Shown piece after piece: positions 1-13,500 of a DNA stretch of 64,000 nucleotides. The notes under the pieces were generated by a model. The model saw nothing but the letters and a program-made list of their open reading frames with translations. It did not search any database and was not told where the DNA came from. Positions within the stretch are counted from its first letter, which is position 1; every line of letters begins with the position of its first letter. Source of the DNA: Epinephelus fuscoguttatus (taxonomy: Eukaryota; Chordata; Actinopteri; Perciformes; Serranidae); contig NC_064763.1 of assembly GCF_011397635.1 (NCBI RefSeq), positions 26,797,437-26,861,436 of the forward strand. The letters run 5' to 3'. The position numbers and the translations under genes were made by a program.

Positions 1-744
1 AGAAAAAAAATCTGAAATTTGTCTTGCGCCCCAGGAGGTTAACTGTTGACTGTTGACCAAACAGCAACACCATGCTACAGGCGGAGCAGTAGTAGCTTAG
101 TGAGTGTACTACTAGGTAGCTGGGTGGGTTACCATGGAGGGTTGGGCACTCTTCTATATAGTCCAATGGCTTTTTGGCTGATAGGTAGATACTGTAAACA
201 GTCAGAAAAAGAGGGGCGTATATACCTGCGTATACTCTCCACAGGTTGCCAAAATTTTGACCTCAGTGTCATCAGTAGCTACAACTCTGTCTGTGTGCCT
301 CAAATTCAGACCACTAGAGTTCAAGTATTAACATATACAGTACAAGCAGGTTTGGAGATACAAGCCAAAGCAGAAACAATACAACATGTCTTTCAAATGC
401 CAAGAAAAGCAAAGAGAAGAAATTGAAATAGATGAATATCTGAATCAGACAAAAGCCAGCCTATGACTAAAACATGAAACAGTGTGAGTAATGATTTAAC
501 AAAGTTATCATTCAAGGCATGTTACATGGTGACATTTTCTGTGTGTGACAAAAACTGAAGATGCACGTCTTCGCAGTTTATTGATTACTCACACATCAAA
601 TGCCAAAGAAAAGAAAAGAAAATAGTCGTGTAAAACAGTCGTGCAGGCTCATCTCCAATTCCTCCCTTTTGAGGACCTTAAACAGCTGCCTTGGTTTTTA
701 CATCTGAGGCTTTATGTTTTTAAGGTTGACACAGAATTACTCAC
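1..744. other. vsig10l2 intron, no exon seen
   Basis: The sequence downstream of the C2 exon donor at 739-744 (minus strand) contains no recognisable Ig-domain exon on the minus strand. The plus-strand ORF at 46-426 has no recognisable domain. I see nothing else here. Confidence 0.5.
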
Positions 745-2445
745 AGATGGTGTCCAGCCATAACCGGTTAGAGCTCTCGCTGTTGACGGCGTTGCTGGCC
801 ACACAGCGATACCAGCCAGTATGGTTGCGGTTGACGTCGGTCATGTTGATAACATTGGCGTTGCCTTGTGCAAAGGCTGAGATGTTTCCATTGCGGGTCT
901 CATGTTGCCACACATACTGGATTGGTCCGGTCCCATTGTCCAGATTGCAACGCATCCACATTGTAGATCCCTCCACTGGAGATACATCACTCATCAGGAG
1001 GTAAGGCTTAGTGACGGGAACTGTTTTCAAGACAAAGTCACACATGTAGGTATGTTTAATATCTCTAAAGAACATCATTCTTCATCTGCTCCCTCCCCTC
1101 AGCTACGCCCCCGCCTGAAGAAGGTAGGTGTTTCAAAGTGCAGGAAGTCTTACCTCGGACAGTCAGGTGCACGTAGTAGTAGTAGACTTTGGGCTCCCGT
1201 TCTATGTCATAGAAAGCCTGGCAGGTGAAGAGGCCGTGTGCGGCAAGAGGCAGCTTCTCGATGCTCACAGCTGCACTGTTCGTGATGACCGTGACTTGTC
1301 CGAGTGTCTCCGCCAGCTTCTGGATCCTCTGTCCTTTCCCCAAATCATACGCCACAGCTCTTATGGCTTCAGTCCCGGGCTTGGTGAAGCTCCATATGTA
1401 CATGTCAGGTAAGGTGGGACCGCACTCCAGGATCACCGCTTTGCCCACCACGCCATACACATCGGCGTCCCGGTACACCACCTCCCAGTTGGGATTGACC
1501 TTTACCACTGGAGGAGAGGGAGGTGTGAGTGAATTAAGTTAACTGTAGGGACACACACCAGACTCAAGACAGGTTCATTAGGGACGGTTTATCCACCTGG
1601 GGATGAAAGCCATGTCCCCAATTTCGGAAAAAGATGATATTTGGGTCAGCGGTTAAGTTAAATGTGAGGTTAGGTGTGTGTGTGCGTGTGTGTGTGAACG
1701 AAAGGGAGATGGTGGTGTCATGTGCCCTGCCAGTGTTGAGTTACAGGATTGATTGCACTGTAAGTTTCAGACACATTGTAATAGTTTAATAAGGGATTCC
1801 GAAAACAGATAATCGGATTAGTCAAATTATTTTTCCAGCCACATTCAATTTATCTTTTCGACCTTTAGCTATTCTCTTCCTATTACCTCCAAAATTGGCT
1901 TTCGATGCAGTGAACTGTTCCACTGTTATACATTGCATCAGACAAACTCCTCACACAAGTACAGCAAAACATGTCTCACTGTAATTAACTATTGTAACTA
2001 TTGTTTTTTCACCAAAGACGACTGAAAATATCCTGATTTAAACTGTAAAACTTTGCACTCGAGTGACCTGTATCAAATATTTTTTGTTGCATGGTTTTAT
2101 ATACATACATACAAAAGAATATCATCAATATATTGTTATGAAACTACAGTATCACATCTTGATATCAGCCTCAAGTATCAATAATTTGTCATACTGTACA
2201 GGACTACAACAGATTCTGCCGAAAGTCCATAAATGATAAAGAACTTTTACCCAGCAGCTCACTTTATTGTCTTCATATATTCATCAAACTTTCAAATCAT
2301 GTTATATGGAAAACCAGTTTTTAACAGCAACTCAGATAAGTGTTAATGAATCCAAAGACACTGGAAAACCCTTACCAGATGTCGTAGAGGTGACCAGGCT
2401 GGTAGGCAGAAACAGAAAGGCCAGCCTTAGCAGTTGGGCCACCAT
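745..2445 (-). CDS. vsig10l2: vsig10l2, 5' part: signal peptide, V-set and first C2-set exons
   Basis: Predicted type I membrane or adhesion-like protein of the VSIG10/VSIG10L group. Three coding exons are visible: 2376-2445 (ATG at 2445, signal peptide MVAQLLRLAFLFLPTS), 1154-1507 (V-set) and 745-1020 (C2-set). All junctions are GT/AG and all introns are phase 1, as usual between Ig-domain exons. The V-set shows the Cys pair in VILECG and LFTCQ and the core Trp in YIWSF. The C2-set shows MRCNL, YVWQH and WYRCVAS, with NGT, NIS, NMT and NHT sequons. The linker VPVTKP and the stretches SPVEGS, NRTH/NRNH-GWY and AVN match my memory of human VSIG10L2, whose next exon begins YGPDKP. That exon and everything after it lie left of base 1. 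VSIG10L is the main alternative. Function is unknown beyond Ig-type adhesion. Confidence 0.75.
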
Positions 2446-4831
2446 GGTATCATGATGATCCAACAGTCCAGCAATCTCTTTACTCCAAAAAAAAAAAAAA
2501 AATGCAGTAGAGATGATGAAAAAGTGAAGCTTTGGGACCACAACAACTGCCTGTCATCAGCTTCTCTCAGATGCCTGAGGTCTCATCTCTTCTTCTCTCC
2601 GATCCCGATGTTTCTTAGAGAATCCAGTTGCAGGCACAGACTTCATTAGACTGAGAGTAGGAAGAGGACGGAGGGTCACTAAACTGATTTGGGATCAATA
2701 ATTCATGTGTTTTTCCTTTCGCTCCATCCCTCTATCCTTCTTTCTTTCTCGTGCGGGTTTAGAATAACACGGTGATACTGAGCTCATCTATTATACAAGG
2801 CAGATGCATGGGTGGACAGGTTAGCCTTCCACACACACATGCACTTACGCACACACCTGCACATTAACATTCCTCCACACAGGCCTTCGTGTTTATCCGC
2901 AGTTAGATCTCTTTTTTCATAGCATTGCATGCCAGTTTTCACATTTTCACCCTGTTCAAACTGTAATATCATGTGACAAAATGCTGATTAATGCAGATAC
3001 AAATTTTTCAGACAGCATGACAGTGCATGCACACAACAAAGAGGGATTAAAGGGGGTTTATAGAGTCTTAGATGTTCCGTTTTTCTCTTTGTTTGTTTCA
3101 GGACAAGTTTAAATACAAAAATATTACATGTTACACAAACAACAAATGACTAGATTTCCCCCGTTGGTCATCTTGGCCTCCAGATTTTAATTTCAGAGGT
3201 CACGTGAGGACCGGAGAGCAGAGTAAATGCTACTGATGGGATTAGGATTAAAATAGATTTAGAAATCTGGCATCTCTCAGGGGATGGTCTGTGTTTCCTC
3301 ACAGCGACATGCTGTGACCACAACACGCTGCTCAGCAGGCCACCATTTAAAGATGTAAAGTCACAGTTAATGAGATGCTGATCCTGCACGTGCACATCCC
3401 CGCAACAGTTACTCGTTTTCAGTGTTTTTCTAAGGAATCCTAACATGAGTGATGTGTTTATAAAAGAGAAAGAGAGCAGGGGGAGCTGTTAAGTGGAGCC
3501 GTGAGTATGTAATGTGAGACGTGCGTCATGAATGAATGCAGGACAGAGGTCAGTTTTCCTCACTTGGCAGAGACTGAGATGCAGCAGAACCTGAACAGAC
3601 GCCGAGTCAGCCACAGTTTGAGAACAGCTTAGTTATATCCATATAACAAAATAACACGGCAATCAAGTGAAATTATACAAAGATGAATGAAATGATAGAT
3701 TAGATTATGAAGATGCAGTCAAAAATATTATAATTAGAAGTTCATCCTGATAATAATAATAATTGGTTTTGTGCAAAAAAGACAGGCAGTTTGTGAAAGC
3801 AAGACGTAACCAGCATCTCCCTGGTCCACCAAAGGCAGCCCCAGCCTTCTGACAGTGAACCTATACTCTCAAAAGCTTTGACTATAAAGTTCACTGTGCA
3901 ATGGAAAGATGCAGCCGAAGAGAAAAAAGATATGAAAAAAGGGAAAACTTGGGCCTGCCAAGCTGGCTGCTGAAACTGATGCCAAACATCAAGGCTGAAA
4001 AGTCTGTGAACGCACCATAAGAGCTGGATGCGGTGGCTCTGTGGCTTGTTTGTTGGAGGAGCTGGGAGTTATTTGTTAGGGATTTCATCAGCACACAAAG
4101 GCAGCCTGGGACTGTGACAGAAACTGTAAATGATACTGTATGTGTGGTAGATCTCATGGTTATAGCTATGAGTGGATATAGAAGTGAAACAAATGTGCTT
4201 TAGGTTGTTTTAAGCCAGTGGGGTGTCATGTTTATATCCACACTTGCCTTTATCTTGGATTCCAGCAACTTCTGAGAAAAATATTTGGCTCTTAAGCTGG
4301 TAAATGCTCCACCATGATCACCAGCTGGTTGCTAACTCTGTCTGTCAGCTGTTTGATTCTGAGAATGTATTTACAGTCAGGTTTTTTAGAGCTTTTTTGC
4401 TTAATACAGCTGCCTGGTGCAACCTAAATTACATTACAAGACCAGTGACACTGAACCAATACAGCTGAGGGAAACTAAAGTCATGTGATAATTCTCTGCG
4501 GGTTCATCACTACAAGTGACCTCTCTCACATACAAGTCAGAAGATCCATTGTTGATGTAAAAATAATTGATTATTGCCTCTTTAATGCGCTCTGAAGCTC
4601 TAATATTAGATTTAACCTTTGGAAATAGTAGCCAAACAGTAATGTTTTATGTAGTCTGTAACTTGCATTACTTTATATCCCCTTGAGCGTCAAATAAAAA
4701 ACAATTCTTATTGAACTGCAACAAGATTATTTAATGGATTCAAGTAGGATTTTCTTCCCAGATTGTTTGCTCTTTGTGTTCTCATTTGATGAGTTGCTAT
4801 ATTTTGTGTGATGGTCTGATCATTTCTTTTT
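2446..4831. other. Upstream region of vsig10l2, intergenic
   Basis: This presumably holds the 5' UTR and promoter of vsig10l2, just above the ATG at 2445. It contains an A-run near 2488-2501 and CA-rich patches around 2828-2880. No gene or recognisable transposon is supported. Confidence 0.4.
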
Positions 4832-5016
4832 TTTAAAGATTATTTTTGGGGCTTTTTGGCCTTTAATAACAGGACAGTTAGAAATATGAAAGGGGAGAGA
4901 GAAGGGACAACATGCAACAAAGGGCCATTGGCTGGAATCGAACCTGTGACTACTGCAGGACATTGCCTTTGTGCATGGGGTGCCTCTTCTGCCCACTGAG
5001 CAAATGGACACCCCAT
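4832..5016 (-). repeat. tRNA-derived SINE-like element, minus orientation
   Basis: Read on the minus strand it begins with a tRNA-like head (GGGGTGTCCATTTGCTCAGT) and contains a B-box-like GGTTCGATTCC, the complement of GGAATCGAACC near 4936. It ends in an A/T-rich tail near 4832. The body with CAACATGCAACAAAGGGCC is a widespread teleost SINE pattern. No clear target duplication was seen. Confidence 0.7.
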
Positions 5017-5377
5017 CAGATCAGATCTTTATGCTTATTGAAGAAGTGGACATGGAAATGATCCCCTTTAAACAGGATGATGATCCAGGCTGCTTTGCAG
5101 AGAGGGAAGTTCACCTCAGGCCATGTACATTGACGATTATTAAAATCCATAAAACATTACTGTAGGGAACTGTGTCATGTGTCCCCATAACTAGGTCAGA
5201 GCTGCACAGACTATGTTTAATAGGATTGCAGTTTTCTGATTACAAAAAATGGTAACTACAATCCTGAGTAATTAGTGCAACAGGACTGAGTCTACAGACA
5301 TGCTGGCGGTTCTGTGAGGCTGTAGGCAGAGCTCAGTGCTAATGTTTGCAATGCTTAATTTTTGCGATAGTGCTAAC

Positions 5378-6055
5378 TAGGGATGGGAATTGATAGGATT
5401 TTATTGATATCAATGCCATCATCGATTCTGCTTATCGATCCAATTCTTTATCGATTCCCTTATCGATTCCTCCTGTGAATTAATGATATCACCTCCTGTT
5501 GTCCACCCAAGACATCTGCTTTCATAATGTTTTATTATGAACCTTAAAGCCATGGTCTAGTTTAGAAAGACGATGAGAAAGATTTGAAAAAAAGCACCCC
5601 CCCCGCCACATACACACACACACACACCCTCCCCTCTGAGCTTGTGTCCCTCTCCCCTCGGAGCCTCCTAACGACACACCTTCTCCCGCATAGAAATGTT
5701 TCAAGAGCGGGGACGTGCCGAGGCTCCACAGCGGGCTAGCAGCTCCAGGGAGGCTAACAACAACAGCGTCCTGCCACCGTGTACCTGGAGCGGGGATGTG
5801 CGAGGCTCCACAGTGGGCTAGCAGCTCCAGGGAGGCTATTAACAGCGTGAAGTGAAGCCACGGCTTTGACCGCTTCTGTCTCTCTGCCATTACGTCTTCT
5901 TTGTTGTTGAACGTGCTGCTGACTGACGAGCATAGATTCGGCGTAATGAAAAATATCGATAAGGGAATCGTTAAGCATAAAGGCTAATGATGTCGATGAA
6001 TTGAACCAGTTGGAACCGGTTCTTAACAGGAACCGGTTCTCGATTCCAATCCCTA
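5378..6055. mobile_element. Non-autonomous hAT-like DNA transposon with perfect 8-bp TSD
   Basis: The ends TAGGGATGGGAAT and ATTCCAATCCCTA form terminal inverted repeats. The element is flanked by identical 8-bp copies of GTGCTAAC at 5370-5377 and 6056-6063, the target-duplication length of hAT transposons. The body has many ATCGAT motifs and a tandem duplication of about 83 bp (copies begin near 5705 and 5788). No transposase reading frame is present, so it would depend on a source elsewhere. Confidence 0.85.
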
Positions 6056-6224
6056 GTGCTAACATCATGTAGCATACTTTGGATATTAAACAAGTATAAT
6101 GGCTGCTGTATTCACCATTTTAGTTTAGCGTGTTAGCATGCTAACATTTTCTAATCAGCACAAGATAAATGAAACCTTTCATGGCAACTCATTTAATAGT
6201 TGGGTTGTTTCAGTCTGGACAAAA

Positions 6225-6700
6225 ATGGTGAACTGACCAACAACCAAGGGACCCCAGACGTCCCTCTCCCCAGCAACACTTTCCAGCTCCTCCTGGGGGA
6301 TCATGAGATGTTCCCAGGCCAGATGAGATATACAGTCCCCCCAGTGTGTTCTGGGTCTATCCTGGGGCCTCCTACCAGTTGGACCTGCTCGGAAAACCTC
6401 TAACAGGAGGCACCCTTCAGATGTCTGAGCTCCTCACCCTATTTCTAAGGCTGAGCCCAGCCAGATCCATTTTGGCCACTTGTATCTGCAATCTAATTCT
6501 TTGGTCACTACCCAAAGCTCATAGGGAAAGGGTTGGACCATAGATGGACCGGTAAATCAAGATCTTTGCCTCAGCTCAGCTTCCTCTTCAACATGACGGT
6601 CCAGTTCAACGCTCCCTGCTGATGCTGCACCAAACCACCCACTCTTTCCCCTCGTGCCATTCTGTCTGCCACGAGTTTCGACCTCACAGTCACTGCTGAA
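6225..6700 (-). mobile_element. LINE fragment, reverse-transcriptase C-terminal region (Rex/RTE-like)
   Basis: On the minus strand the codons read a degraded version of a teleost LINE C-terminus, with IPQEELESVAGERDVW recognisable near 6245-6290 and the preceding region also alignable by eye. It is truncated at both ends. The clade is given from memory of teleost repeats. Confidence 0.6.
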
Positions 6701-7028
6701 ACAAGTTTACATAATCATTTTTATTTAAATGCTAAAAATTCAAGGCTCATCCAACAACCAGTGTCAATGAATACTAAAATCCACAGATATCACGAATAAA
6801 AACATCAATTTCATATATCAACAAAATGTCTTCAGTAAATAAAAACGCTTTAAAATTATTTTCTTTGCGAGAAAAACATAAACGATACAAAATACAAGCA
6901 CAGTAGAAGTATTACAGACGAGCAGGAGGTAAAACCAAAAGGTGAGGTCTGCTGTTCCTCAGTAAAGGGATTGTCAGTGTATGATGCAGGATAAAGAGAG
7001 TGGGCATTACAGATACAGCAGGAAATAA

Positions 7029-7050
7029 TTTTTTTTTTTTTTTTTTTTTT
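7029..7050. repeat. poly(T) run
   Basis: An uninterrupted run of about 22 T within the 3' flank of nectin1, which on the gene's sense strand is a poly(A) tract. No adjacent retroelement body was identified. Confidence 0.8.
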
Positions 7051-7512
7051 ACAAAATGATACCATAGAAGATAGGGTCAACAACATTGGACATCAAGAGA
7101 TAATCCTGTCCAGTTAGTTTGGAATATTTTCCAATCAAATGTAATACATCCATGCAACATAAAGTTTTAACATGACAGTCAAATCATCTTTAACTTGACC
7201 TTCCTCTAGCTAAACATCTGAAACACGGTTCAACAATCTTCCCTTTTCAAAGAATAGATAACACAATAACAGAGCGGACAAAAGGGAAAAAATGTTTCAA
7301 AATTGGACTGAGTTCCAAGTCCAACAACAAAAGCTGCATTGTCCTTTGACCTCCAGAGCCAAACACAATGTTGCAAGCAGTGTAAGGACACTGCCTGCTA
7401 GTCCAGGGTTAACCACATTTTCCCAGCCTCCAGTGAGGAAAGGTTGGAGTTCATATCGGGTTGTTTCATCCGAGCTCGCTTGAGAGGTTTGAGTTTGTGA
7501 CAAAATGTCTAT

Positions 7513-10500
7513 TCAGACGTACTGCTCTTTGGGAAAAGTGTACGCCGCCACTCCTGGGGGAGGAGAAGAAATGCCCGGTACTGAGGGGTATTTAAAGATG
7601 GCCGTGGTGTGTGACGGAGGAGAGAAGGTGTTTTTTGGCGTGTTGGTGCCACTGCTGCTGCTGGTTGCAGTGGTTGGTTGTGAGGAGTGGTAGGGGTGGT
7701 GGGGCAGAAATGACAGAGGAGGCTTGATGGGAGGGGAGTACGGCTCTGGGTAGTCCTCCTTGTTACAGGCCAGTCTGTAGCTCACGTAGTCCGCTGTGTT
7801 TGGAAGCTCTTCATAAAACCGTCCTGAGTGCTGTGGAGAAATAACAGACACATATTGAAGATGTGTCAGAATTAGAAACGATACACCTACTCTACAACTG
7901 GTGTGTACTGGATACACTGTACATGCATGCACACAGTACATCTAGTATGTACTTAAAGGTACCCTGTAAAGTTTCAGACCTTCTGACAAAGAGAACGGAG
8001 AGAGGCGGGCCCACACCCATGTTTTAATGAGTGGGCCCGCCTCTCTCCGTTATATTAAAGGTCAGCATTGTTAAAACAAGGGTTGGGAGATATGACGCTA
8101 TATACCGTTAAAATATGTCCACTGGAAGAGATTTGGCAATACAGTTTCTACCAGGGGAGCTATTAGGGGCAGGCTATGTAGCAAATTATACCCTTTTTCC
8201 ACCGAATTAACATGTGTATGCAGGTTTTTTAAACACGGGAAATAGGCTAGAAACAGGCTAGAGACTCCTTTCTCATAGAGTGCCCGAGGAATGAGTCCTA
8301 AAACCCTGAAATTAGTTAGCACTTTGCCACTCCCAGTTCCCTGGTCTTGGTATCAATGATTTTTTTGAATGGGTTTTTGGTTAGATGCCTGAGATAAGGT
8401 CTGTGGTGAACACACGCCAAAGAGACATTTATGTTTTGTTCTATGACATAAAATACACCAGTAATTACTCCACGCGTGAATTTTGAAACATTTACGTCTT
8501 AAAAAAGGGGGTTACTAATTTAAACTACAGAACGTCATCACACCAAACATAGCTTTACAGCCATGCTATAGCGGCAACGTTCAGTCACGCCACCTTAGTA
8601 TAGATTGTTTATAGCTTAACGTTAGTTTTTTCTTATGGCAATTGCGTTTAGACTTCAATAATCATAAAAGTGGTGTTTATTTGTGACGATTATTTTGCTG
8701 ATCCAAACATGCAAGAATCATAAACGCTTGTTTCTCACAGAATCCCACAGATTTTTGACAAGGGAACCAGAGCAATGCTAACTTCCACGTCAGCCTACAG
8801 GAAAAGATCACTGGAGCACTCTATTGTCAGTAAAACTGAACCATGTACGTGGCTCTGCAGTAAACAAGCATGCCTTTCTGTTTTTTCAACTTCTGTGTCA
8901 CGTTCTACTTCACGGCCAACCAGAAAATAGGTTAGTGAACAGTGGAAAGCAGCATGGAGGCCAGTGACAGCGTTACGGTGGTTACTTATTTTTATTTATC
9001 TCGTACTTCTTCAGTCTTTCTTTCACACTATCACTCCTGTGCCACAGCCAATAAATACCCATGACTACTGCAGAGTCATTTTGGTTTGAATGCTGATTGT
9101 AACCTTTCCTATTACATACAAAAGCCACATGTTAGCAGGTGTTTTGAATTCTTGCGTCATCTTGTGAATCCAGCTGCCTCGCAAGGTATTGTGATTTCGG
9201 CAGACATGGAGGAGGTGAATGAAGTTGTAAATACAGAAATGATTGGTCTCAGAACCTTAAAGCTTTCATTTAACAGCAGTTTAGTTTTACTGTCTCGAGC
9301 CTGTTGTTTTATCTGAAGTGTTGTCTCATGTGAGGCAGTTTGGTTTTGTATGAATGAAAGTTCGAAATAAAAGAAAAATATGATCAAAAATGGTTAAGTA
9401 CAGGTTATTTTAAACCATTACTTCATTGAATTTACAGAACAATTACTGTGTCATGAAGTACCATTAACTTGGCACAAAATAATTTATAGTGATAGAAGAT
9501 TTTGGGCATATCACCCACCTTTAGTTCAGACAGTTTTGAACTGGCTGCCATCACAAGTTCACATTAATGCAAAGACCTCCATAAAGAAATCCTCTGATCA
9601 CACAGATTCATATGATTACATTAAAGTGATTTTGGTAAACATTTTGCAGTTACAAAATGCTGTTATGACTGAGCCCTTAAATACATTCATTCTCATACAG
9701 AACATAGTGCAGAGCTTCCACATAAAGAACAGAGTAAAGATAGCCAGAGAGTTCTGTGTGTCTACATAAATCAGGGCTGATCTCCAATAAGAGCTGCAGA
9801 GAATCTTGCTGCAAGTGCTGTGATAAACAGGCAGGTTATGCAGAGTGAGGATTGTCTTCGATTGAATTCTCCCTCGCTCTTTAGATAGGGCAGGACAAAT
9901 TACATCTTTATCACTGTTACTGACCCGAAACCTAAGCAGAAGTCTAATCAGCCAGACTATTGAAAGCACCTGTGTACGTGTGTGGTGCCTTTAAAACTTT
10001 TGTAGATATTTCTCACAGTGGCAATATAAAAGCCAAATATCACTAAAAATACTCAAGTATTACTAATATTCTGAACCTATTTGTGGTCATATAAGACAAA
10101 AAAAATCCTCTGATCATATTTGTGCACTTGCTGTATTTGTTTAGTCAAGTTTTAATGAATGCTTTACACCTTTATTGTTCACTTACAATGGGCCTTGTTT
10201 GCATTTTAACTTGCCATAGCAGGGAAAGCACAGGTGTAACTAATGACATTAACGATCAGGTGTCCTAGTAAGTCATGGCAGTGTGTTAATGAATCAGCAT
10301 GCATGACAGCAAAATCCTGAAACTGAAGCAGCTAAATGGAATTCAGCCATCATTGATTTTATTGTCCACACTGCTTTTTCTACTGTGACATGTCAAAATG
10401 TTTTTTCTGTGAGGCCTTTAAGTATCAGGAGTTTGTTGACCTCACATAATGCAGCACGGCTCTAATCAGAGGTCTAATCGGCCAGAATGTTTGAAAACAC

Positions 10501-13500
10501 TTTAGCATTTGATATTTACTCTGCATCTTAAGACATTAAAGAGCAATTTTCTTTATAAATACACAACCTTTACAAAAATATGAACATGTTGGCAGGACAC
10601 AAAATGTTGAAATATCAGACAGGAGTTTAGACTATTAAAAGGTTAACATTAAATTATATTTAAATCTTACTAAAGCTACATAAATATCACCAAACACAGC
10701 AGAACACACTCTATGTACTAAATATATCGTCTGGGGCAGTAATCACAAATGATCTTATCACTTGGAGTCCTTGTAAATGGCACTGAAAGGTCCTTACTAA
10801 GAGCTTCTTTTTGAGAGCTATTCATGAAGCTGCAAGGATAATTTTTAGTAAGGAACAAAGAGAGGGTGGGGTTGATCTTATTGCTATCAATGACGTCATG
10901 TTATGTGAGTGAACTTCCTCACTATGTGATAGGTGACCAGTCTGCATTAGTGGATGTGAAAAAGGGCGAATGCAGGCCAGTGACTTTCACCTGCTGAGGC
11001 GATATTAGTGCTAAATGTAGGCAGTGCCTGATGTGATGGACAAGAAAAGCTAGCTTGTTCATAAATACAGAGAAATATGATGTTAATGGTACATTTTCAA
11101 TTTTCTCATGTACCACGCTTCTCTCCCGACTCACTGCCAGCGAGGGAGTATCTCTCATGTGGGGCAGGTTTGCCAGTATTATACTGTATCCGCTGGTTAA
11201 ACATGGCAACTATCAGTGTCTCCTCTACACATACTTCGTTGCTATTGCTTGCGACTGCAGCTTTACCAGTCAAAGTTCACCAAAGTTGAACTCCACTCAG
11301 TGAGAAGATGCAAATTTGCTTTTCCATCAGAAGCAAATGTTTATACACCCCTCTGCTTGCATTGAATGGAAGTGAACGGGAGGCCAGTATTCACCAATGT
11401 TAATTATGCTCACATGATGGTACACATGATGAAGCGTGAAGATAAATAAAATTTGTATAGATAGATGCTCCTGTTTTCTGTAATAGTAGCATTATGTGTT
11501 ATTATTTTCGGCTACCCGGTGACTGCATTGTTGTCAGATTGTACGGCTTATGTGGGATGTATACTTCTGCGTTGAACTGACGCTGTAGCCTGACATGCAT
11601 GTCCCCAGAAATGTTACTACACGTCACAGCGATGCAGACCTCCTGTCTTTTTATTAATGTATCGTGTGTGATTTATCCAAGCTTTATATGAGCAGAGGAA
11701 ATCTCTGCTTGTCGCTAGGCTAATTTACACAAAGTAAAATATTATGGGCTTGTGCTAAAAACATTAGCATGTTATATTTGTGGGGAAAATGTGTCCAGCA
11801 AAAGACAAGTGCTGTGAGTTATAGTGAAGCCGATTTGTGTTCTTGTGGTTGAAATTGTTGCTGTTTTGCCATGTTTCATGTGTGCTTTGAATCAACTAAA
11901 CTTTACAGCACTTCACAGAAACCCTGCCGCCGACTAGTGTTTTAACTGCAGCGGGACACAGACACACCACTGCACAAGTATAAATGCTCACAACAGCATA
12001 GCCCACATGCCTAGGCTACGACCTAGGCTCTGAACAGAGCTGACGCACAAGTATAAATCTCGCTTTACTGCCTCAGCCAGCCTAGTAGCATTACTTCTAT
12101 TGTAAACTCTGTTATTATTCTACAGTTGCAGTTCAGCAATACCAGGTAGGTAGTGCCACTGCAATTTTAGAAAATGCCTCTAAATCTTCACAGGCACACC
12201 CACAACTCTATGAACATGTGATAAAAACAATCACAACACAAAGGTTACCTGGATGTCATCTGGTCTTTTCCTTATTGGTTGGGACAGTTTTCTGGACGGA
12301 GAGTCATTTCTGATCACAGAGAATAAAAGTTAGACAATGAGATGGTTAAAGAGGACACAAAGCATGCGGGGACAACTGAGGAATGACAGACTGTTTACGT
12401 ACGAGGAGTCATCTTTTTTACTTCTTATTTTGAGCACCAGGACCGTGATGGTGATGCCCATGAGCACTCCAGCAGCCAGCAATAAGGCGATTACGCTGAT
12501 GACATCACCTGTTGCGATCTGCGGTAGAGGCTTTTCTACAGAGAAGACACACACACACAACAATAAATACACTTTCCTTGTTCACAAAAACTTTGGGGGT
12601 AGAGAAAGTGTGAAATCCAGTGACCACAGACTCCAGGTAAACGTACCTATAATGCTGACCTCCACAGAGGCTGATCGTGTCCCAATGCTGTTGGTTGCAT
12701 CACAAACATAAGTGCCTTGCAGGTCATACGTGACTGGCCCTTTCAGGGTCAGGACGTTGTCTCGGATCTCAGCATTGCTTGGTATGGTGCCGTTAATCCT
12801 GCAGAAAATAATGAACATTAACTACAAGTGCACACAAGAAGTGAAACTAAGAGTCTCTGTAATCTGTAATTTTGTCCACCTAATTGAAGAAATAGTGAAA
12901 GTTGCTTTCGAGAATAGACTCTCCAAATTATTCACAATTTGGCCAGACACGTCACAGCCTGATTGATCCATTGTAATAAGGTGGTCTCACACTGACAGTC
13001 AGTTTGAGTCAAACACAGACTAACAGAGTTGTACTCACACTCTCCACTGATACAGAGAGACGGCCGGGTTGGCATCAGCTTGGCAGCTCAGCTGGACGTT
13101 CTCTCGGTTCAGGTACCAGTTTCCATCATACCCATCCACCGACACATCTGGCTCATCTGGTATTAACACAAACAAATACATATAGCAGACAATGAGCTTG
13201 GAGTAGTTTTTTACCTGTGTAGTTATGAGCTTATTGCTTGGTGTGGAAATGACTTACACTGAATATCGAGGGTGACACTGTCAGTGAAGACCTCCTCGTT
13301 GTAAGAGGTGACGCACGTCAGCGTCTCCTTGTGCGTTTCTCTGCTGGGCACCAAAATGTAGTCGCTCTGAACAGTGAAGGTCCCGTCTGAGTTCCTGTAC
13401 TCTCGGGTGGACACTTCTCCCGGCACCCTCGTCTCCCACCTGCCAACATCGACAAGGAATCATGGTCACGACACTAGGATACATCGATGTAGGCTGATTC

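Noticed and set aside
4832-5016. Possible tRNA gene from the GGTTCGATTCC box
   Set aside because: No cloverleaf can be drawn; the head belongs to a SINE with an A/T-rich tail.
7831-7941. Upstream extension of the last nectin1 exon (open frame continues to 7941)
   Set aside because: A good acceptor (TTTCTCCACAG) at 7831-7841 and matching phase with exon 9 place the exon start at 7830.
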